Positions 1 to 11,965 are shown, numbered from the stretch's first letter. The stretch is DNA of 64,000 nt from Lumnitzera littorea (GCA_024138015.1 JAMXBB010000009.1:37593787-37657786); one strand, 5' to 3'. The notes: generated by a model not told the origin, from the letters alone. Made by a program: numbers and translations.

Positions 1-361
1 TTGTAGAATACCCCTTTTGTTTTTTCATACATGTAAAGTAACCCTAGTGGATGGGTATATAAACCCCATTTATTTGTACACAAAAGAAATCAATGTCAGT
101 TTATTTAAGTATCCATTGAGTAACCTTAGTGTTCTCATTACTCTTTAACTGTTATTTATTCCCTTTAGCAACGAGTAGTAGCGAGTGACCCTTCAACTCA
201 AACTGATGTGTCATATCTGGTGAATTATAGGTCAAGTAGGATTGAGTGATACATCATATCTATTTGGTAGCTACCTAGGTTTTGCTAGCTTTTCTTCTGT
301 TCCTTTTTAGGTCCGTTTTGTTGTGGTGCCTCTTCATATGTTTGACCTTGGAGATGTATCA
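1..361 (+). repeat. Element A 5' LTR, 3' part only
   Basis: This is the right part of a Ty3/gypsy LTR cut by the window edge. A TATA box (tatataaa, 56-63) lies in the motif gggtatataaacccc. The LTR ends in ...gatgtatca at 361, eight bases before a primer binding site. The same LTR family occurs in reverse orientation as a complete solo LTR at 50,079-51,056, whose start is the reverse complement of this end; that comparison fixed the boundary. Confidence 0.75.
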
Positions 362-368
362 GCTTTGT

Positions 369-380
369 TGGCATCATAGC
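369..380 (+). other. Element A primer binding site
   Basis: The sequence tggcatcatagc differs at two positions from TGGTATCAGAGC, the complement of the initiator Met-tRNA 3' end that many Ty3/gypsy elements use to prime minus-strand synthesis. It sits just after the LTR end, as expected. Confidence 0.65.
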
Positions 381-808
381 ATGGTTTTGAGAGGGAATGT
401 GTGAAGTTGCAATGAAGTTTTAGTTTACTTTACTATTAATGGCTACTATGTTCCTTTCGTAGCTAGTATAGTGTGTTTGTGTAATAGCAAGTATGGTTTC
501 ATTGTTACTCTATTCTTACTTTGTTTTTCATTATGAAAACAGAGCAAGTTTGTTTCTATTTTGTTTAAGTGACTATTGGGTATTAAGATTGTTAGTAAGT
601 TGTTAATTTGTACCATAAGTATTGTACTGTGTTAGATTCTACTGTTCAGGGTATTATTAGTGATCAGAGTAGTGGTGCTTAACCTGGTTATGGTCATAAT
701 GATAGTAACACCCTAGGGTCCGTTGACGACAAACTTGACAGACTCACAAACCTTATTGAGAGTCTAGTCACAGCAATGCAAGTCAACAGGCAATAGCCTT
801 AAGGTATG
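381..808 (+). pseudogene. Element A leader and gag start (first half of split gag)
   Basis: This stretch is untranslated leader followed, from about 640, by decayed gag. A gag-like reading is recoverable (SVDDKLDRLTNLIESLVTAM at about 720-780), which resembles the start of B's gag. It is broken by in-frame stops and ends where element B is inserted at 809; the rest of A gag resumes at 7191. No intact start-to-stop frame exists. The assignment to A rests on the upstream A LTR and PBS and on the matching flanks of B. Confidence 0.6.
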
Positions 809-1670
809 TGATGGGAATTAGGCTACTGAACCTCTAACCCGCAGTTAAGCCCAAGGACTAGAGGGGCTCACATGACGAATCCTTTTATTCTAACCAACCC
901 CAACCGAAGTCGACTACTTCCTTACCGAGTTACCCTTCATGTCGTATCATATGACCGCCCATTTTTTTGCAGTATGCCAAGTGAAAGATTACTCTCCTAT
1001 GCCAAAACGACTAATTACTCGGCATCTTTCTTATCAAGAAGTCGAGAGAGACAGTTTGGACTGATTAAGCCATCCTTACTCGAATAAGCCCATCTATCTA
1101 TACTTTTTTGTCTGCATCTTCTAATGACCTTGTTAATGTAGCATCGCCATGTGTAGAATCCATTGCACCAATGATCATTTTTCTTGTATATTCATTTTTA
1201 CCCTTTTGTATCTTGTACATTACTTCCTTGGTAAATGCCCTTTTTGTCTTTTCCTCTTAGGCAAGTTACCCTAGCTTATGGGTATAAATACCCTTGTACT
1301 TGTAACTGTGATAACATCAGATCACTCTTAACATACACTCTTTGAGTACTTTTTCTTCCTTATATAAACACTGTTTGTTTATTCTCGACATCACTCTTAT
1401 CCTTTCCCTTAAGTAAAGTTAAGTAGCGAGTAACCTTACTGGACCAATTTGTGTGTTATATCGAATTGTGTCATATCGAATTGTGTCATGAGTCTTCAGA
1501 AGTTCCATTGGTGTATCATATCCTCTAGAGCTATTTGTGGGTTTTGCTTACTATTTCATTTTTCATTTTGCTCCTTTCGCACTTTCCCCATTAGTCCTTT
1601 TTTAAGCTTTCTATAAGCTTAGACCCATCTAGCAACTGGCCTTGTCTATTCTTGGTCACCATTTGCAACA
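809..1670 (+). repeat. Element B 5' LTR
   Basis: The LTR starts tgatgggaattagg and ends ttgcaaca. It aligns along its length with 6318-7185 with many transitions and small indels. A TATA box (tataaata, 1283-1290) marks the promoter. A 15-16 base unit containing tatcgaattgtgtcat is repeated near 1457-1488 here but single in the 3' LTR. Confidence 0.88.
1283..1290 (+). promoter_or_regulatory. TATA box of element B 5' LTR
   Basis: The sequence tataaata lies in the middle of the LTR and is conserved in the 3' LTR copy at 6813-6820. It is the expected core promoter for the element's genomic RNA. Confidence 0.6.
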
Positions 1671-1673
1671 TCT

Positions 1674-1685
1674 TAGTATCAGAGC
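1674..1685 (+). other. Element B primer binding site
   Basis: The sequence tagtatcagagc matches TGGTATCAGAGC (initiator Met-tRNA complement) at 11 of 12 positions. It begins three bases after the LTR end. Confidence 0.75.
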
Positions 1686-1842
1686 GGAGGTTTTGTGTGA
1701 ACTGTAGTAGTTCTTCTTGAAGTTCTGTTATATGCTATTTTGCGTGTGTGAAATAGAGTAAGTTACCATGTTCATTTGACTGCTATGTTATTAGCTACTC
1801 GCTTTCTAAAGTATTTGTTGAGCTTTGACTTTGTGAAGAAAA

Positions 1843-3000
1843 ATGACAAACCTAAGTATGAATGTTAGTATTGGTGATGACAGTGGAGTTGACCACCATG
1901 GACAATAATCTCAAGAAAGCCTTAGAAGCATTGACGAGAGGCTTGATAGGGTAGCTAACCTATTAGTGGTTCTAACCCAAGTTGTTCATGCGCTGTCTTG
2001 CTGACCTATTGAGGTTGCACAAAATACCCCACAAGCTGCTTAACCCGTTAGAGGTTAGAACCCAGCTTAACTCGTTAGAGGTTAGAACCCAGCTCAACCC
2101 GTTTGAGCTAAAGGAGTTGACGAATGAGTAAGACAAAGGATAGACCTGAGAGAGCTTGACAAAGAGGAAGAGGAGTATTTTAAGGAGGAGCGTGTACGAA
2201 TCCCTAGAGCATCTGACCATGTGAAGCTTCAGATTCCAAGTTTCAATAGATTTGGGAATGCTGATGAGTATTTGGATTAGGAAGAAAAGGTTGAGCATGT
2301 GTTTGATTACTATCAATATGAGGATTATGAGAAAGTGAGAATTGTTGTTGTTGAGTTCTCTAGATATGATGCCATGTGGTGGAAGAATTTTCAAGCCATA
2401 AGAAGATGATAGGGGTATCGAGAGATTAACTCTTGGCTCGAGATGAGGAGGGTGCTTAGAAACAGATTCGTGCTGGAAACATACATCTAAGATATGTTCA
2501 CTTAGCTTCAGGAGCTGAGATAAGGAGGCCGAATTGTTGACGAGTATATTTAAGAGTTTCAAATGCTTATGATGCGTTGCAAAGTGGAGGAACCACTAGC
2601 TCAAACAGTCTCAAGGTTTGTTACCGGGTTGAGAGGAGACATTCAGGATGTTATGGAGCTCCAATGATTTGACACGATGGATGAAGCTGTTAGGATTGCC
2701 TAGTGAGTAGAGAGGTAAAGAAGGAGCTGAGTATCGGTGAGGATGCCAACTAGCTGACTCGGATAGACAAGTCACCAAACTCAGTCGAGTTTAGAGCCGA
2801 GCAAAAAGGCTGACTTGAAGATGTAGTGCCAACTTGAACGTATGAGAAGGGGTAAGGGCCTAGCAAGAAGACTAGCTAGATCAAGTGCTTCAAGTGCCAG
2901 GGGCTTAGATACATGGTTGCTTAGTGCCCGAATCGACGGACGATGATTATCAAGGGAGACATCCCAAAGGTAGAAGTAAAGAGTACGGATCCCGAGGAGG
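1843..3000 (+). pseudogene. Element B gag (decayed)
   Basis: This encodes the Gag structural protein that packages the element RNA. The start at 1843 reads MTNLSMNVSIGDD, matching D's gag start. The retrotransposon-gag core is at about 2220-2700 (VKLQIPSFNRFGNADEYLD, then a stop where Trp is expected, EEKVEHVFDYY, and FSRYDAMWWKNF). A zinc knuckle lies at 2884-2928: the two N-terminal Cys are kept (CFKC), His is replaced by Tyr (RYM), and the last Cys is kept (CPNRR). Several in-frame stops (mostly TAG and TGA) disable it. Confidence 0.8.
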
Positions 3001-3600
3001 AGGAGGTTCTTGCTGAAAAGAAAATATTGAGAAAGAATTGATTGAGGAGGACATGATTCCTAAGGACTTGGATCAGTTACTTATGGTTGACCGACATACT
3101 ATGAATATGGAACCCTCACGAAAGGAGGAGCAAAGAGAGAATTTGTTTTATACCACCTAGAAGGTGAATGATCAAATGTCCACCCTTATTATAGATAGTG
3201 GAAGTTGCACCAATGTGACATCAGCTGATCTTGTTTCAAAACTGAAGTTATCGACTATTTCACATCCGAGAACGTATAATTTGCATTAGTTGAGTGAGAA
3301 AGGAGCATTACATATCACTCAGCAAATATTACTATCGATTACTAATGGGAATTACTCTGACCAGATTCTCTACAACGTACTGTCTATGTGCACTCCCTAC
3401 ATGTTGCTGGGTAAGCCGTAGTTGTTTGACAAGAGATTTATACATGATGGCTACAAGAACATGTATATGTTCAAGAAGGATGACCAAAAGATCATGCTGA
3501 ATCTAATGCCGCCGAGAGAAGTTAATAAGTTGCAGAAAAAACTTGCTTATGAATTGAAGAAGGCTTTGGTAATGAGTAAAGCCTAGCTCCGAGAGACCAT
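3001..3600 (+). pseudogene. Element B protease region (decayed)
   Basis: This is the aspartic protease that cuts the Gag-Pol polyprotein. The catalytic motif reads LIIDSGSCTNV (about 3181-3213), with the DSG triad visible. Further on, YMLLGKP and FIHDGYKN match the C-terminal half of gypsy proteases. The region then enters the linker to RT. Stops and frame breaks make it inactive. Confidence 0.78.
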
Positions 3601-5050
3601 CAATGCTAATGAGCCAACCCTTTTGTTGGTCAGGTGACTATTGGAAATGAGAGAGCAGGGTAAGTTATCCTAGGAGATCAAGGAGTTGTTAGATGAATAT
3701 GATGACCTGTTTCCAGAACATTTACTCGAGGGGTTACCCTTAACTTGAGGAAAAGGTCATTGCATTGACTTAGTACTTGGCGTTATACTACCAAATAAGC
3801 CAGATTATTGGATAAATTCCGAGCAGGCTTCTAAACTCCAATGATAAGTCAATGAATTGCTAGAGAGAGGCTATGTAAAAGAGAGTCTCAGCCCTTGTGC
3901 TGTGCTTGCACTTTTAGTACTGAAGAAGGATGGAACTTGGTGAATATGTGTAGATAGCCAAGCTGTGAATAAAATTACAATCAAATACAGGTATCTGATC
4001 CTAAGGCTAGAAGACATGTTAGATGAACTGAGTATAGCCAGGATTTTCAGCAAGATTAATCTTAAATCTGATTAGCATCAAATCCGCATGAGACTAGGTG
4101 ACGAATGGAAGACTGCATTTAAAACTTGACATGGACTTTACGAATGGATGGTCATGCCCTTCGGCTTGTCGAATACTTCAAGCACTTTCATGAGATTAAC
4201 GAACTATGTGCTGAGACATCTTATTGAGAAGTGTGTCATGGTGTACTTTGATGACATTTTGGTCTACAGTACCGACATACCAAGTCACTATAAATATCTC
4301 AAAGTAGTCTTGGATATCCTTTGTGCCGAGAGACTATTTAGCAATCTAACGAAATGTTGCTTCTACTAAGAGGAAGTTGTATTCTTAGGCTATGTAGTCA
4401 ATAGAAGAGGCTTGTGAGTTGGTGATGAGAGGAACCGAGCAATTGTTGATTGGCTGACTCCTACCACTTATATCGATGTCAGAAGTTTCCATGGATTGGC
4501 TTTATTTTATAGAAGATTCATTAGGAATTTCAGCACCTTTGCTATGCCACTTATTGAACTAACGAAGAAAAACACCGATTTCCGATGGGGAGAAAGGGAG
4601 GAGAGGAGCTTTGTCAAGGTAAAAGAAACGTTGACCTTCACCCCGATGTTAGTACTACCTGACTTCGACAAAATTTTTTAGTTAGAATGCGACGCATCGG
4701 GCATTAGAATAGGTATTATCCTGATGTAGGAAGGTCGACCAATTGCCTTCCATGATAACAGCTCTAAGGACCCTAATTGAATTGTTCTGTGTATGACACG
4801 GAACTTTTGGCATTGATCTAAGTAATGCAAGTATGGTAGCATTATTTATTGCTAAGAGAATTTGTCATAAATACTGACCATAAATCATGGAGGTACCTTG
4901 GGATTCAAACCAAGTTGTTAAAGTGGTAGGTGAGATGGGTTAAATTCCTTGAAGGGTTCAATTTGGTAATTAAGTACAACTAGGGAAAGAGTAACGTAGT
5001 TGTCGATGCTCTTTGGAGGAGATATGCGCTTTTATCAAAATTGTAGACCA
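3601..5050 (+). pseudogene. Element B reverse transcriptase and RNase H (decayed)
   Basis: RT copies the element RNA and RNase H removes the RNA strand. Visible RT blocks are LVLKKDGTW (about 3912), the Asp-containing block ending in KITIKYRYLI (3964-4000), VMPFGLSN (4151-4174) and the catalytic YFDD box at 4244-4255. RNase H begins near 4680 with LECDASGIRIG and continues past 4800 with a typical tether region. The open stretches at 4148-4369 and 4496-4681 are surviving pieces of one frame. TGA and TAG stops occur where Arg, Gln or Trp codons are expected. Confidence 0.85.
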
Positions 5051-6330
5051 GATTATTTTGGTTTGCAAGTATCAAAGAATAGTACTCTAAGGATCTACAC
5101 TTTGGACCTATAATTTCGCGATGTGTAGATGGTAGGACAATCGATGAATATCATGTGAAGGATGGCTACTTGTTTCAACGTGGAAAATTATGCGAGTTGA
5201 CTTGTTCACTGAGGGAGCTGCTAGTTAGGGAAGCCTACAGTATAGGTCTCTTTGGATATTTTGGGGGAAGGAGGACCTATGAACTGAGAAATGGCTGATT
5301 CTTTTGGCCGAGAATGAGGAAAGATGTGCACCGAGTTGTCAAAGGTTGTGCCGTATGTAAGAAGGCAAAGTGCCAAGCCAAGTAAGCGAAAGCAATGCCC
5401 TTACCCGTTCCAACGAGGCCGTAGGTTGAATTGAGCACAGACTTTGTTCTCGAATTGCCGCGAACTGCCCAAGCCAAATATTCTGTAATGGTCATCATGG
5501 ATTAGTTCAGTAAGATGGCACACTTCATGCCTTACACTAAGACTAACGACGCTTCGACTATTGCTTCTCTTTTCTTGTAGGAGATTATACGAATACACGA
5601 CATGCTAAGAAGTGTAGTTTTCGATAGAGACTCAAAGTTTTTAAGCCATTTCTAGAGAACTTTGTAACATTGGTTGGGAACCAAATTACTCTTTAGTACT
5701 TTATGTCACCCCCAAACTGACGGCCAAATAGAGGTGGTTAATTGTACTTTAGGGTCACTGCTTTGAGCTGTAGTAGGCAAGAACTTAGCTGATTGGGATG
5801 TCTTCCTACCAGTGGTTGAGTTTGCTTATAATCAAACAGTACACGACACCTTTAAGTAGACTCCCTTCGAGGCAATCTATGGGTTTAATCTCGAGTTGTC
5901 CCGCAACCATGCCCCTATACTAATACCCATGTAAGAGGACCTTGATGCAATAGCCAAAGCACAATCCCTTTAGCACATCTATTACAAGGTCACTCGACAC
6001 ATCGAACAGGCTGCCAGAAGAATGCAAGAAAAGACTAAAGGTAAAACTAAACGATTTCAGTTAGGAGACTTAATGTGGTTGCACTTCAGTAAGAAGCGGT
6101 TCCTGAACAAGTGGAGAAACAAATTATCTGCAAGAGTGGACAGACCTTTTAGAATCTTCCAGAAAATCAATGACAATACCTACAGGTTGGAATTGCTCGA
6201 AGACTATGGGATCTCTGATGCCTTCAACATTGTCGACCTCAGTCCATATCACCTTGACGGAGAACTGAGTGAACACCATTTAGATTTGATCCCAAATCCA
6301 AAACAACCTGGTGGGAATGATGGGAATTAG
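5051..6330 (+). pseudogene. Element B integrase (decayed)
   Basis: Integrase inserts the cDNA into the genome. The zinc-binding part ends in HRVVKGCAVCKKAK (about 5330-5370). The DDE core is recognisable: ELSTDFVLELP (first Asp), SVVFDRDSKF (second Asp) and HPQTDGQIEVVN (Glu). The C-terminal part (6022-6330) is open for 102 codons with DLMWLHF, NTYRLELL and FNIVDLSPYH, the usual gypsy Pol tail. No chromodomain follows; the frame ends in the PPT/LTR junction. Stops upstream show it is dead. Confidence 0.85.
6310..6317 (+). other. Element B polypurine tract
   Basis: The short purine-rich run ggtgggaa lies immediately before the 3' LTR start (tgatgggaatta). It is the expected plus-strand primer site. 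Confidence 0.5.
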
Positions 6331-7185
6331 GTTATCGGACCTCTGATTCATAGCCAAGCTTAAGGACTAGAGGGGCTAGTACGACGAATCCTTCTGTTCC
6401 TCAGTAAGGAAGTACCCCACCGAGGCCAAGTACTTCCTTACTAAGTCACCCTTCATGTCATGTTATGTAACCACCCATTTTTCTACAGTATGCCGAGTTG
6501 GTGATTACTCTCCTATGCCGAACCAACCAATTACTTGGCATCTTTCTTACCAGGAAGTCGAGAGAGAGAGTTCGAACTACCTAAGCCATCCTTGCTTGGA
6601 CAAGCTCATCTATTCGTACTTTTTTGTCTACATTTTCTAACGACCTTGCTAATGTAGCATCGCTACATGTACAATATCATGTCCAAAATCTGTTGCATTA
6701 ATGATTATTTTTCTTGTATATTCATTTTTACCCTTTTGTATCTTGTACATTACTTCCTTAGAAAATACCCGTTTTATCTTTTCCACTTAGGTAGGTTGCC
6801 CTAACTTATGGATATAAATACCTTTGTACTTATAACTGTGATAACATTAGATCACTCTTAACATACACTCTTTGCGTACTTTTTCTTCCTTATGTAAATA
6901 TTGTTTGTTTACTTTTGGCATTACTCTTATCTTTTCCCTTAAGTAAGGTTAAGTAGCGAGTAACCTCACTGGACCAATTCGTGTATCATATCGAATTATG
7001 CCGTGAGTCCTCGGAAATTCCATTGATACATCATATCCTCTGGAGCCATTCATGGGTTTTGTTTACTGTTTCATTCTTAGTTTTGCTCCTTTCGTATTTT
7101 CCCCATTAATCCTTTTTCGAGCTTTCTGCAAGCTTAGACCTATCCAGTGATCAGCCTTATTTGTTCTTAGTTGCGGTTTGCAACA
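6318..7185 (+). repeat. Element B 3' LTR
   Basis: This is the partner of 809-1670, from tgatgggaattagg to gtttgcaaca, with TATA box tataaata at 6813-6820. It is followed directly by atatg and the resumed gag of element A. Confidence 0.88.
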
Positions 7186-7190
7186 ATATG

Positions 7191-8377
7191 CTACCGCAAA
7201 ATCTACTTGAAAATATTCAAGAGAGGGGTTATAGCTAAGGTGGTTGAGCCCATCGCCTAATTTAACCCCCTTCAATTGGAGGAGCTACTAGATGAAGACT
7301 GGAGTTAGAAGAGATTAAGGAAGATGATGAGGAGTTGAATGTTGAAGAGTTTGGGAAAGAAGAAGAAGAAGAAGCTGACTATTACTAAGCACAGGGACGA
7401 AGATGCTGAGCTCTTCGAGGATTAGATAATGTCAAGGTTCAAATCCCACCCTTCAATGGGAGCAGAGATGTTGATGAATACTTAGAGTGAGAAGAGAAGG
7501 TCGAGAAGGTGTTTGACTGTTATGGGTACATTGATGCTATAAAAGTTCAATTTGCCATATTGGAGTTTACTGGGTATGCCACAATATAGTGGAAAATTCT
7601 GAATGTAGCCAGAACAAAGGATGGAAGATAGAGTGTTAGAACTTGGGATGAGATGAAAAAGTTGTTAAGAGGAAGATTCGTACTCAAGACGTACCTATAA
7701 GATACATTTGCAAAGTTGCAAAAGCTCTACTAAGGAAGCTAATATGTTGATAACTATGTCAAAGAGTTATAGATGCTTATGATCCAAGTTGACATGAGAA
7801 AACTAGAAGTACATATTAGATTAAGGTTTATTTTTGGACTTAGTTTCAAGATTCGCAAAATTGTAGAAGTACAAAAGTTCTATACCTTAAAAGAGGCAAT
7901 AAAGATAGTGCATAGAATAGAAGCACTTTGAGCTGACTTGAGCAAACATTCTCCTAACCCCTAATTTTATGCCAACTTGTTCAAGCAAAGTTGAGGAGGC
8001 CATATAGAATCGAGGATAGGAATGACTAATTTGATGAAAGCTGAGTAAGCTAGCTAAACTGATCAAGTCAACCAAGCTGAGATAAGGTTAAGCCGACCCT
8101 GAGAATATATGAGAAAGGACAGACCTCTAGATGGAAAACCAGCGAGGTGAAATGCTTTAAATGCTTAGGCATTAGACAAATGGCTACTGAGTGCCCGAAC
8201 CGACGTGTCATGGTGCTCCAAGAAGATGTGGTGCATAGCATCAACGAGAGCAAACCTGAGAAGGAAAAGGACATTAGGAAACCCAAAGCTGAAGAGGAGG
8301 AGACCTATGTCTATGTCGATCAGGGAGAAGTGATGACCTTAGACCTGAGTTCCTTACCGAACTCTAAGGAGGACTAG
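7191..8377 (+). pseudogene. Element A gag, second half (decayed)
   Basis: A's gag continues after the B insertion. The gag core reads NVKVQIPPFNGSRDVDEYLE at about 7427-7486, then EEKVEKVFDCYGY and RTWDEMKKLLRGRFV (about 7630-7680). The zinc knuckle is at 8150-8200 (CFKCLGIRQMATECPNRR: C-x2-C with Gln at the His position and a final Cys). The acidic tail is open to 8377. Homologous to but distinct from B's gag. Stops such as TAG for Trp/Gln occur throughout. Confidence 0.8.
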
Positions 8378-8800
8378 AGGGAGAATTTATTCCATACCAA
8401 TTGTACTGTCAGAGCCCAATTATGTACAATCATTATGGATGGAGGAAGTTATACTAATGTTGTTGCAGAGTCCTTTATGTAGAGGTTGGGTCTATGTACC
8501 TTAAAGCATCCTTGACCTTATAAGCTATATTGGCTTTATGATAAGGGTGCTTTGTACACAACTGAACAAGTGACTATATTGTTTAGTGTTAGGAGTATAT
8601 ATGGGGATGAAGTGGTGTGTGACGTCATCCTAATTGGAGCTTCACATCTGCTGCTTGGACGACCTTGGTTGTTCGATTGACATGTTATGCACGATGGGTA
8701 TAAGAACACCTATGCCTTTATTAAGGATGGAAGGAAGATTGTGTTGTAACCCTTAATCCCATCCTAAGTAAATGAAACCCATAACTAGCTTGCTCGAGCT
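8378..8800 (+). pseudogene. Element A protease (decayed)
   Basis: The protease motif is IIMDGGSYTNVV at about 8425-8460, with the DSG triad changed to DGG. HLLLGRPWLFD and MHDGYKNTY (about 8645-8715) mark the C-terminal half. Several stops are present. Confidence 0.72.
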
Positions 8801-10290
8801 AGTAAGAAGAAAACCTTAGTTATGAGCCAAAGAGAGCTCTGATTTGTTAAGAAGGCTAAAGAACCCATGTTCCTATTGGTTAGAAGATTGCTGGAGATGT
8901 GGGAATTATAGAATGTCCTTGAAGAGACCTGAAGCTTGCTAAAAGAGTTTTCTAACCTGTTTAAAAAAGAATTGCCTAGAGGACTGCCACTAGTCTAAAG
9001 CATAGAGTATTGTATTGATTTACAGCCAGACACCGCCCTATCAAATTGACTTGCATATAAGATGAACCCTGAGCAGGCTACCAAGCTAAAATGATAAGTC
9101 AACGGACTCATTGAGCAAGGATATGTGAGGGAGAGCATGAGCCCTTGTATTGTACTAGCTTTACTTGTTTTGAAGAAAGATGGTTTGTAGGGCATGTGCA
9201 TTGATAGCCAGACAATCAATTGAATTGTTATTAAGTATAGATACCTGATATAAATGCTCATTGACATGTTAGATGAGCTTTATGGTGCTAAGATATTTTC
9301 AAAAATTGATCTGCATAGTAGCTACCACTAAATTTGCATGAGGCCAGTTGATGAATGAAAGACTGCCTTCAAGACTAGGCATGGACGCTACGAATGGTTG
9401 GTTATGTTGTTTAGACTTACTAATGTGTTGAGCATGTTCACGAGGTTAATGAACCATGTAATGTGACCTCTGATTGGAAGATGTATGGTCGTGTACTTTG
9501 ATGACATCTTGATATATAGTACTGACTTGAACAACCATGTTCAACATCTTTGCTAAGTATTTGACATTTTACAAACTAAGAAGTTGTATGGAAACATGAA
9601 GAAGTGTATGCTCTGCCAAGAGGAGGTGATATTCTTTAGGTTTGTAGTATCAAGGGAAGGAATTTGTGCAGACGAGGAAAAAAATTCGAGCTGTTTTGGA
9701 ATGGCCGATGCCAAAGAACGTCACTAAGGTCCGAGGTTTTCATAGCTTAGCTTCCTTCTATGGGCGATTTATTAAGGACTTCAGTACAATTGCCACCCCA
9801 TTGGTTGAGTTGACAAAGTAGAATGAAGGATTCAGGTGGAACAATTGAGCTAAATGGAGCTTTCAAACAATCAAAGGAAAACTCATCTCAACCCTTATCT
9901 TGTCACCGCCAGATTTTGATAAGCCCTTCGAATTAGAATATGACGCATCGAAAGTGAGAATTGGTACTGTCCTAATGCAGGAGTGATGACTCGTTGCCTT
10001 CTATAGTGAGAAACTTAGTAGTCCTACCCTGAACTATTTTGTATACGAGCAGGAGTTATACTCCTTTCTTCGAGCCCTTACTATTTGGAAATGCTATTTA
10101 TTGCCATAAGAGTTTGTTATTTATATAGACCATGAGTCTCTAAAGCATCTTAGAAGTCAAAACAAGCTTTCGAAGAGGTAAGCTAAGTGGTTAGAGTTTA
10201 TGGAAGGGTTTTCGTATGTTATTCGGCATACTAAGGGAAGCACAAATGTGGTCGCTGACAGTCTATCATGATGGCAGATTCTGCTAATCA
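8801..10290 (+). pseudogene. Element A reverse transcriptase and RNase H (decayed)
   Basis: RT blocks include LVLKKDG (about 9166), KIDLHSSYH and the YFDD box at 9494-9505. A frame change follows at about 9680 (DEEKN). RNase H covers about 9920-10,270: FELEYDAS, a conserved YEQELYSFLRAL and IDHESLKHL, with the tail ADSLS. Homologous to B and D but a separate lineage, as its divergent coding sequence and LTR show. Confidence 0.8.
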
Positions 10291-10708
10291 CTTCACAAAC
10301 AAAATTATTAGGATTCTCACTCATCATTGAACAATATGCTAATGACCCTTACTTTAGTTCTATTGTTGAACAATATCGCGAAGGAATAGTTGTTGAAGGA
10401 TATTATCTTAAGGATAGCTATTTGTTCAAGGATCGTAAGTTATGTATTCCAAACTACTCCATGCGTGAGCTATTAGTCAGGGAAGCTCACAACAGTGGAC
10501 TTTTAAGCCACTTTGGGGAGGTCAAGATAACTAATCTATTGAAGGAGAACTTTTATTGGCCAGGTTTAGCCAAGGATTTCCATAAGGTGGTTGGTAGTTG
10601 TGAAGTATGTAAGCGTGCTAAAGGGAAGAGAGAACCCTATGGAGAATACATGCGTTTATCGACACCAACCTTACCTTGGGCTGACCTTAGCATAGACTTT
10701 GTCGACTA
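10291..10708 (+). pseudogene. Element A integrase, N-terminal part (truncated)
   Basis: The stretch 10,422-10,708 is open and encodes the integrase zinc domain (REAHNSGLLSHFG, then CEVCKRAKGK: HHCC pattern) and the start of the catalytic core with its first Asp (LSIDFVD). At about 10,708 the frame jumps into protease sequence of another element (C), so the rest of integrase, the 3' end and the 3' LTR of A are lost here. A deletion joining two related elements is the simplest reading. Confidence 0.78.
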
Positions 10709-11965
10709 TCACCCATCTGAAGCCATATAAGTTGCATGTCAAATGAGGAAAGAGCATTACATGTCAATTAGCAAGTATTCCTACTAATCTCTATAGGGAG
10801 TTATTTCGACGAGATTCTCTATGAGGTACTACTCATGTGTGCATCCCATGTGCTTCTTGGTTGATCTTAGCTTTTCAGCCAAAGAGTTATACATGATGGA
10901 TTTAGGAACACCTATGTATTCGAGAAAGATGGGAGGAAGGTTACACTAAACCCTATGACGCCAAGTCAAGTTACCAAGTTATAAGCTAAACTAGCCTAAG
11001 GATCCAAGAAAACTTTAATCCTAAGTAAAGTTGAGCTCTAAGAAGCTATCAAGGCTGATGTACCGACCTTCCTACTAATTAGGTGATTACTAAAGTTAAA
11101 GGAGTGGGGTGAACTACCCCTAGAAGTCAAGGAATTGTTGAATGAATATGCTGACCTATTTCTTAAGCAGTTACTAGAGGGGTTGCCCCCTCTTTGAGGC
11201 ATTGAACATTGTATAGACTTAATAGTTGGTGTTGCCCTACTAAACAAGCCAGCGTATTAGATGTACCTCGAGCAAGCTTCTAAGCACCAAAGATAAGTCA
11301 ATGAACTTTTAGATAAAGGATATGTGAGGGAAAGTCTTAACCCCTGTGTTATGCCGGTACTCCTCGTGCCAAAAAAGGATAGAACTTAGCAAATGTGCAT
11401 CAATAGCTGAGCCGTGAACAAGATTACCATCAAGTACCAGTACCAGTACCCTATCATTAGGTTGGATGACATATTGGATGAACTAAGTGGGGCCAAGGTC
11501 TTTAACAAGATTGATTTGAAGTTTAGATACCATCAAATCTGGATGAGGCTAGGAGATGAGTAGAAAACTACATTTAAAACTCGGCATGGACTCTATGAGT
11601 GGATGGCAAAAGCTTTTGGCTTATCAAATGGCTTGAATACTTTCATGCGGTTGATGAACCATGTATTGAGGAATAAGATTGAAAAGTGTGTCATGGTGTA
11701 CTTTGATGACATCCTTGTATATAGTACCAACCATAAGAGCTATTATGAACATTTGTGCCTTGCTAAATATGCTCCGAGCTGGGAGATTAGCCAGCAATTT
11801 AAAGAAATATTACTTCTATTAAGAGGAAGTGGTGTTTCTAAGCTATGTAGTAGGTGGAGGAGGCTTACAAGTGGATGACGAGAAGGTTCGAGCCATTGTT
11901 GAGTGGTTAACTCCAACCACTTGTGCCAAGGTGATAAGTTTCCATGGATTGGCATTACTTAAGGA
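10709..11965 (+). pseudogene. Element C: truncated gypsy protease-RT fragment
   Basis: This fragment aligns with B from its protease (about 3265) to the start of the RT/RNase H connection (about 4500), in the same order and strand. RT blocks include RYQYQYPIIRLDD-like sequence (with a local cagtac/cagtaccagtac repeat at 11,437-11,452), FGLSNGLNTFMRLMNHVL and a YFDD box at 11,699-11,710. No LTR, gag or integrase belongs to it. Both ends are abrupt: left on A integrase, right at tggcattacttaaggattc where B similarity stops. Confidence 0.8.

Larger units (their letters stand above)
809..7185 (+). mobile_element. Element B: full-length decayed Ty3/gypsy retrotransposon
   Basis: This 6.4-kb LTR retrotransposon has both LTRs (809-1670, 6318-7185), PBS, gag, protease, RT, RNase H, integrase and a purine tract before the 3' LTR. 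Flanking pentamers gtatg (804-808) and atatg (7186-7190) differ at one base and are the likely target duplication. It lies inside element A's gag. Pol order (protease-RT-RNase H-integrase) defines Ty3/gypsy; gag and integrase style resemble plant chromoviruses (CRM/Reina/Galadriel-like), but I see no chromodomain and leave the clade open. All frames carry stops, so it cannot move by itself. D (minus strand) is the same family: both gags start MTxxSxNxxIGDD. Confidence 0.9.

Noticed and set aside
1972..2562. 196-codon open frame on the minus strand, the second longest in the window
   Set aside because: It is antisense to B's gag, has no recognisable domain, and gag homology is clear on the plus strand.
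6022..6330. Chromodomain at the end of B's integrase
   Set aside because: The frame ends shortly after FNIVDLSPYH without the aromatic-cage pattern of a chromodomain; only the usual Pol tail is seen.
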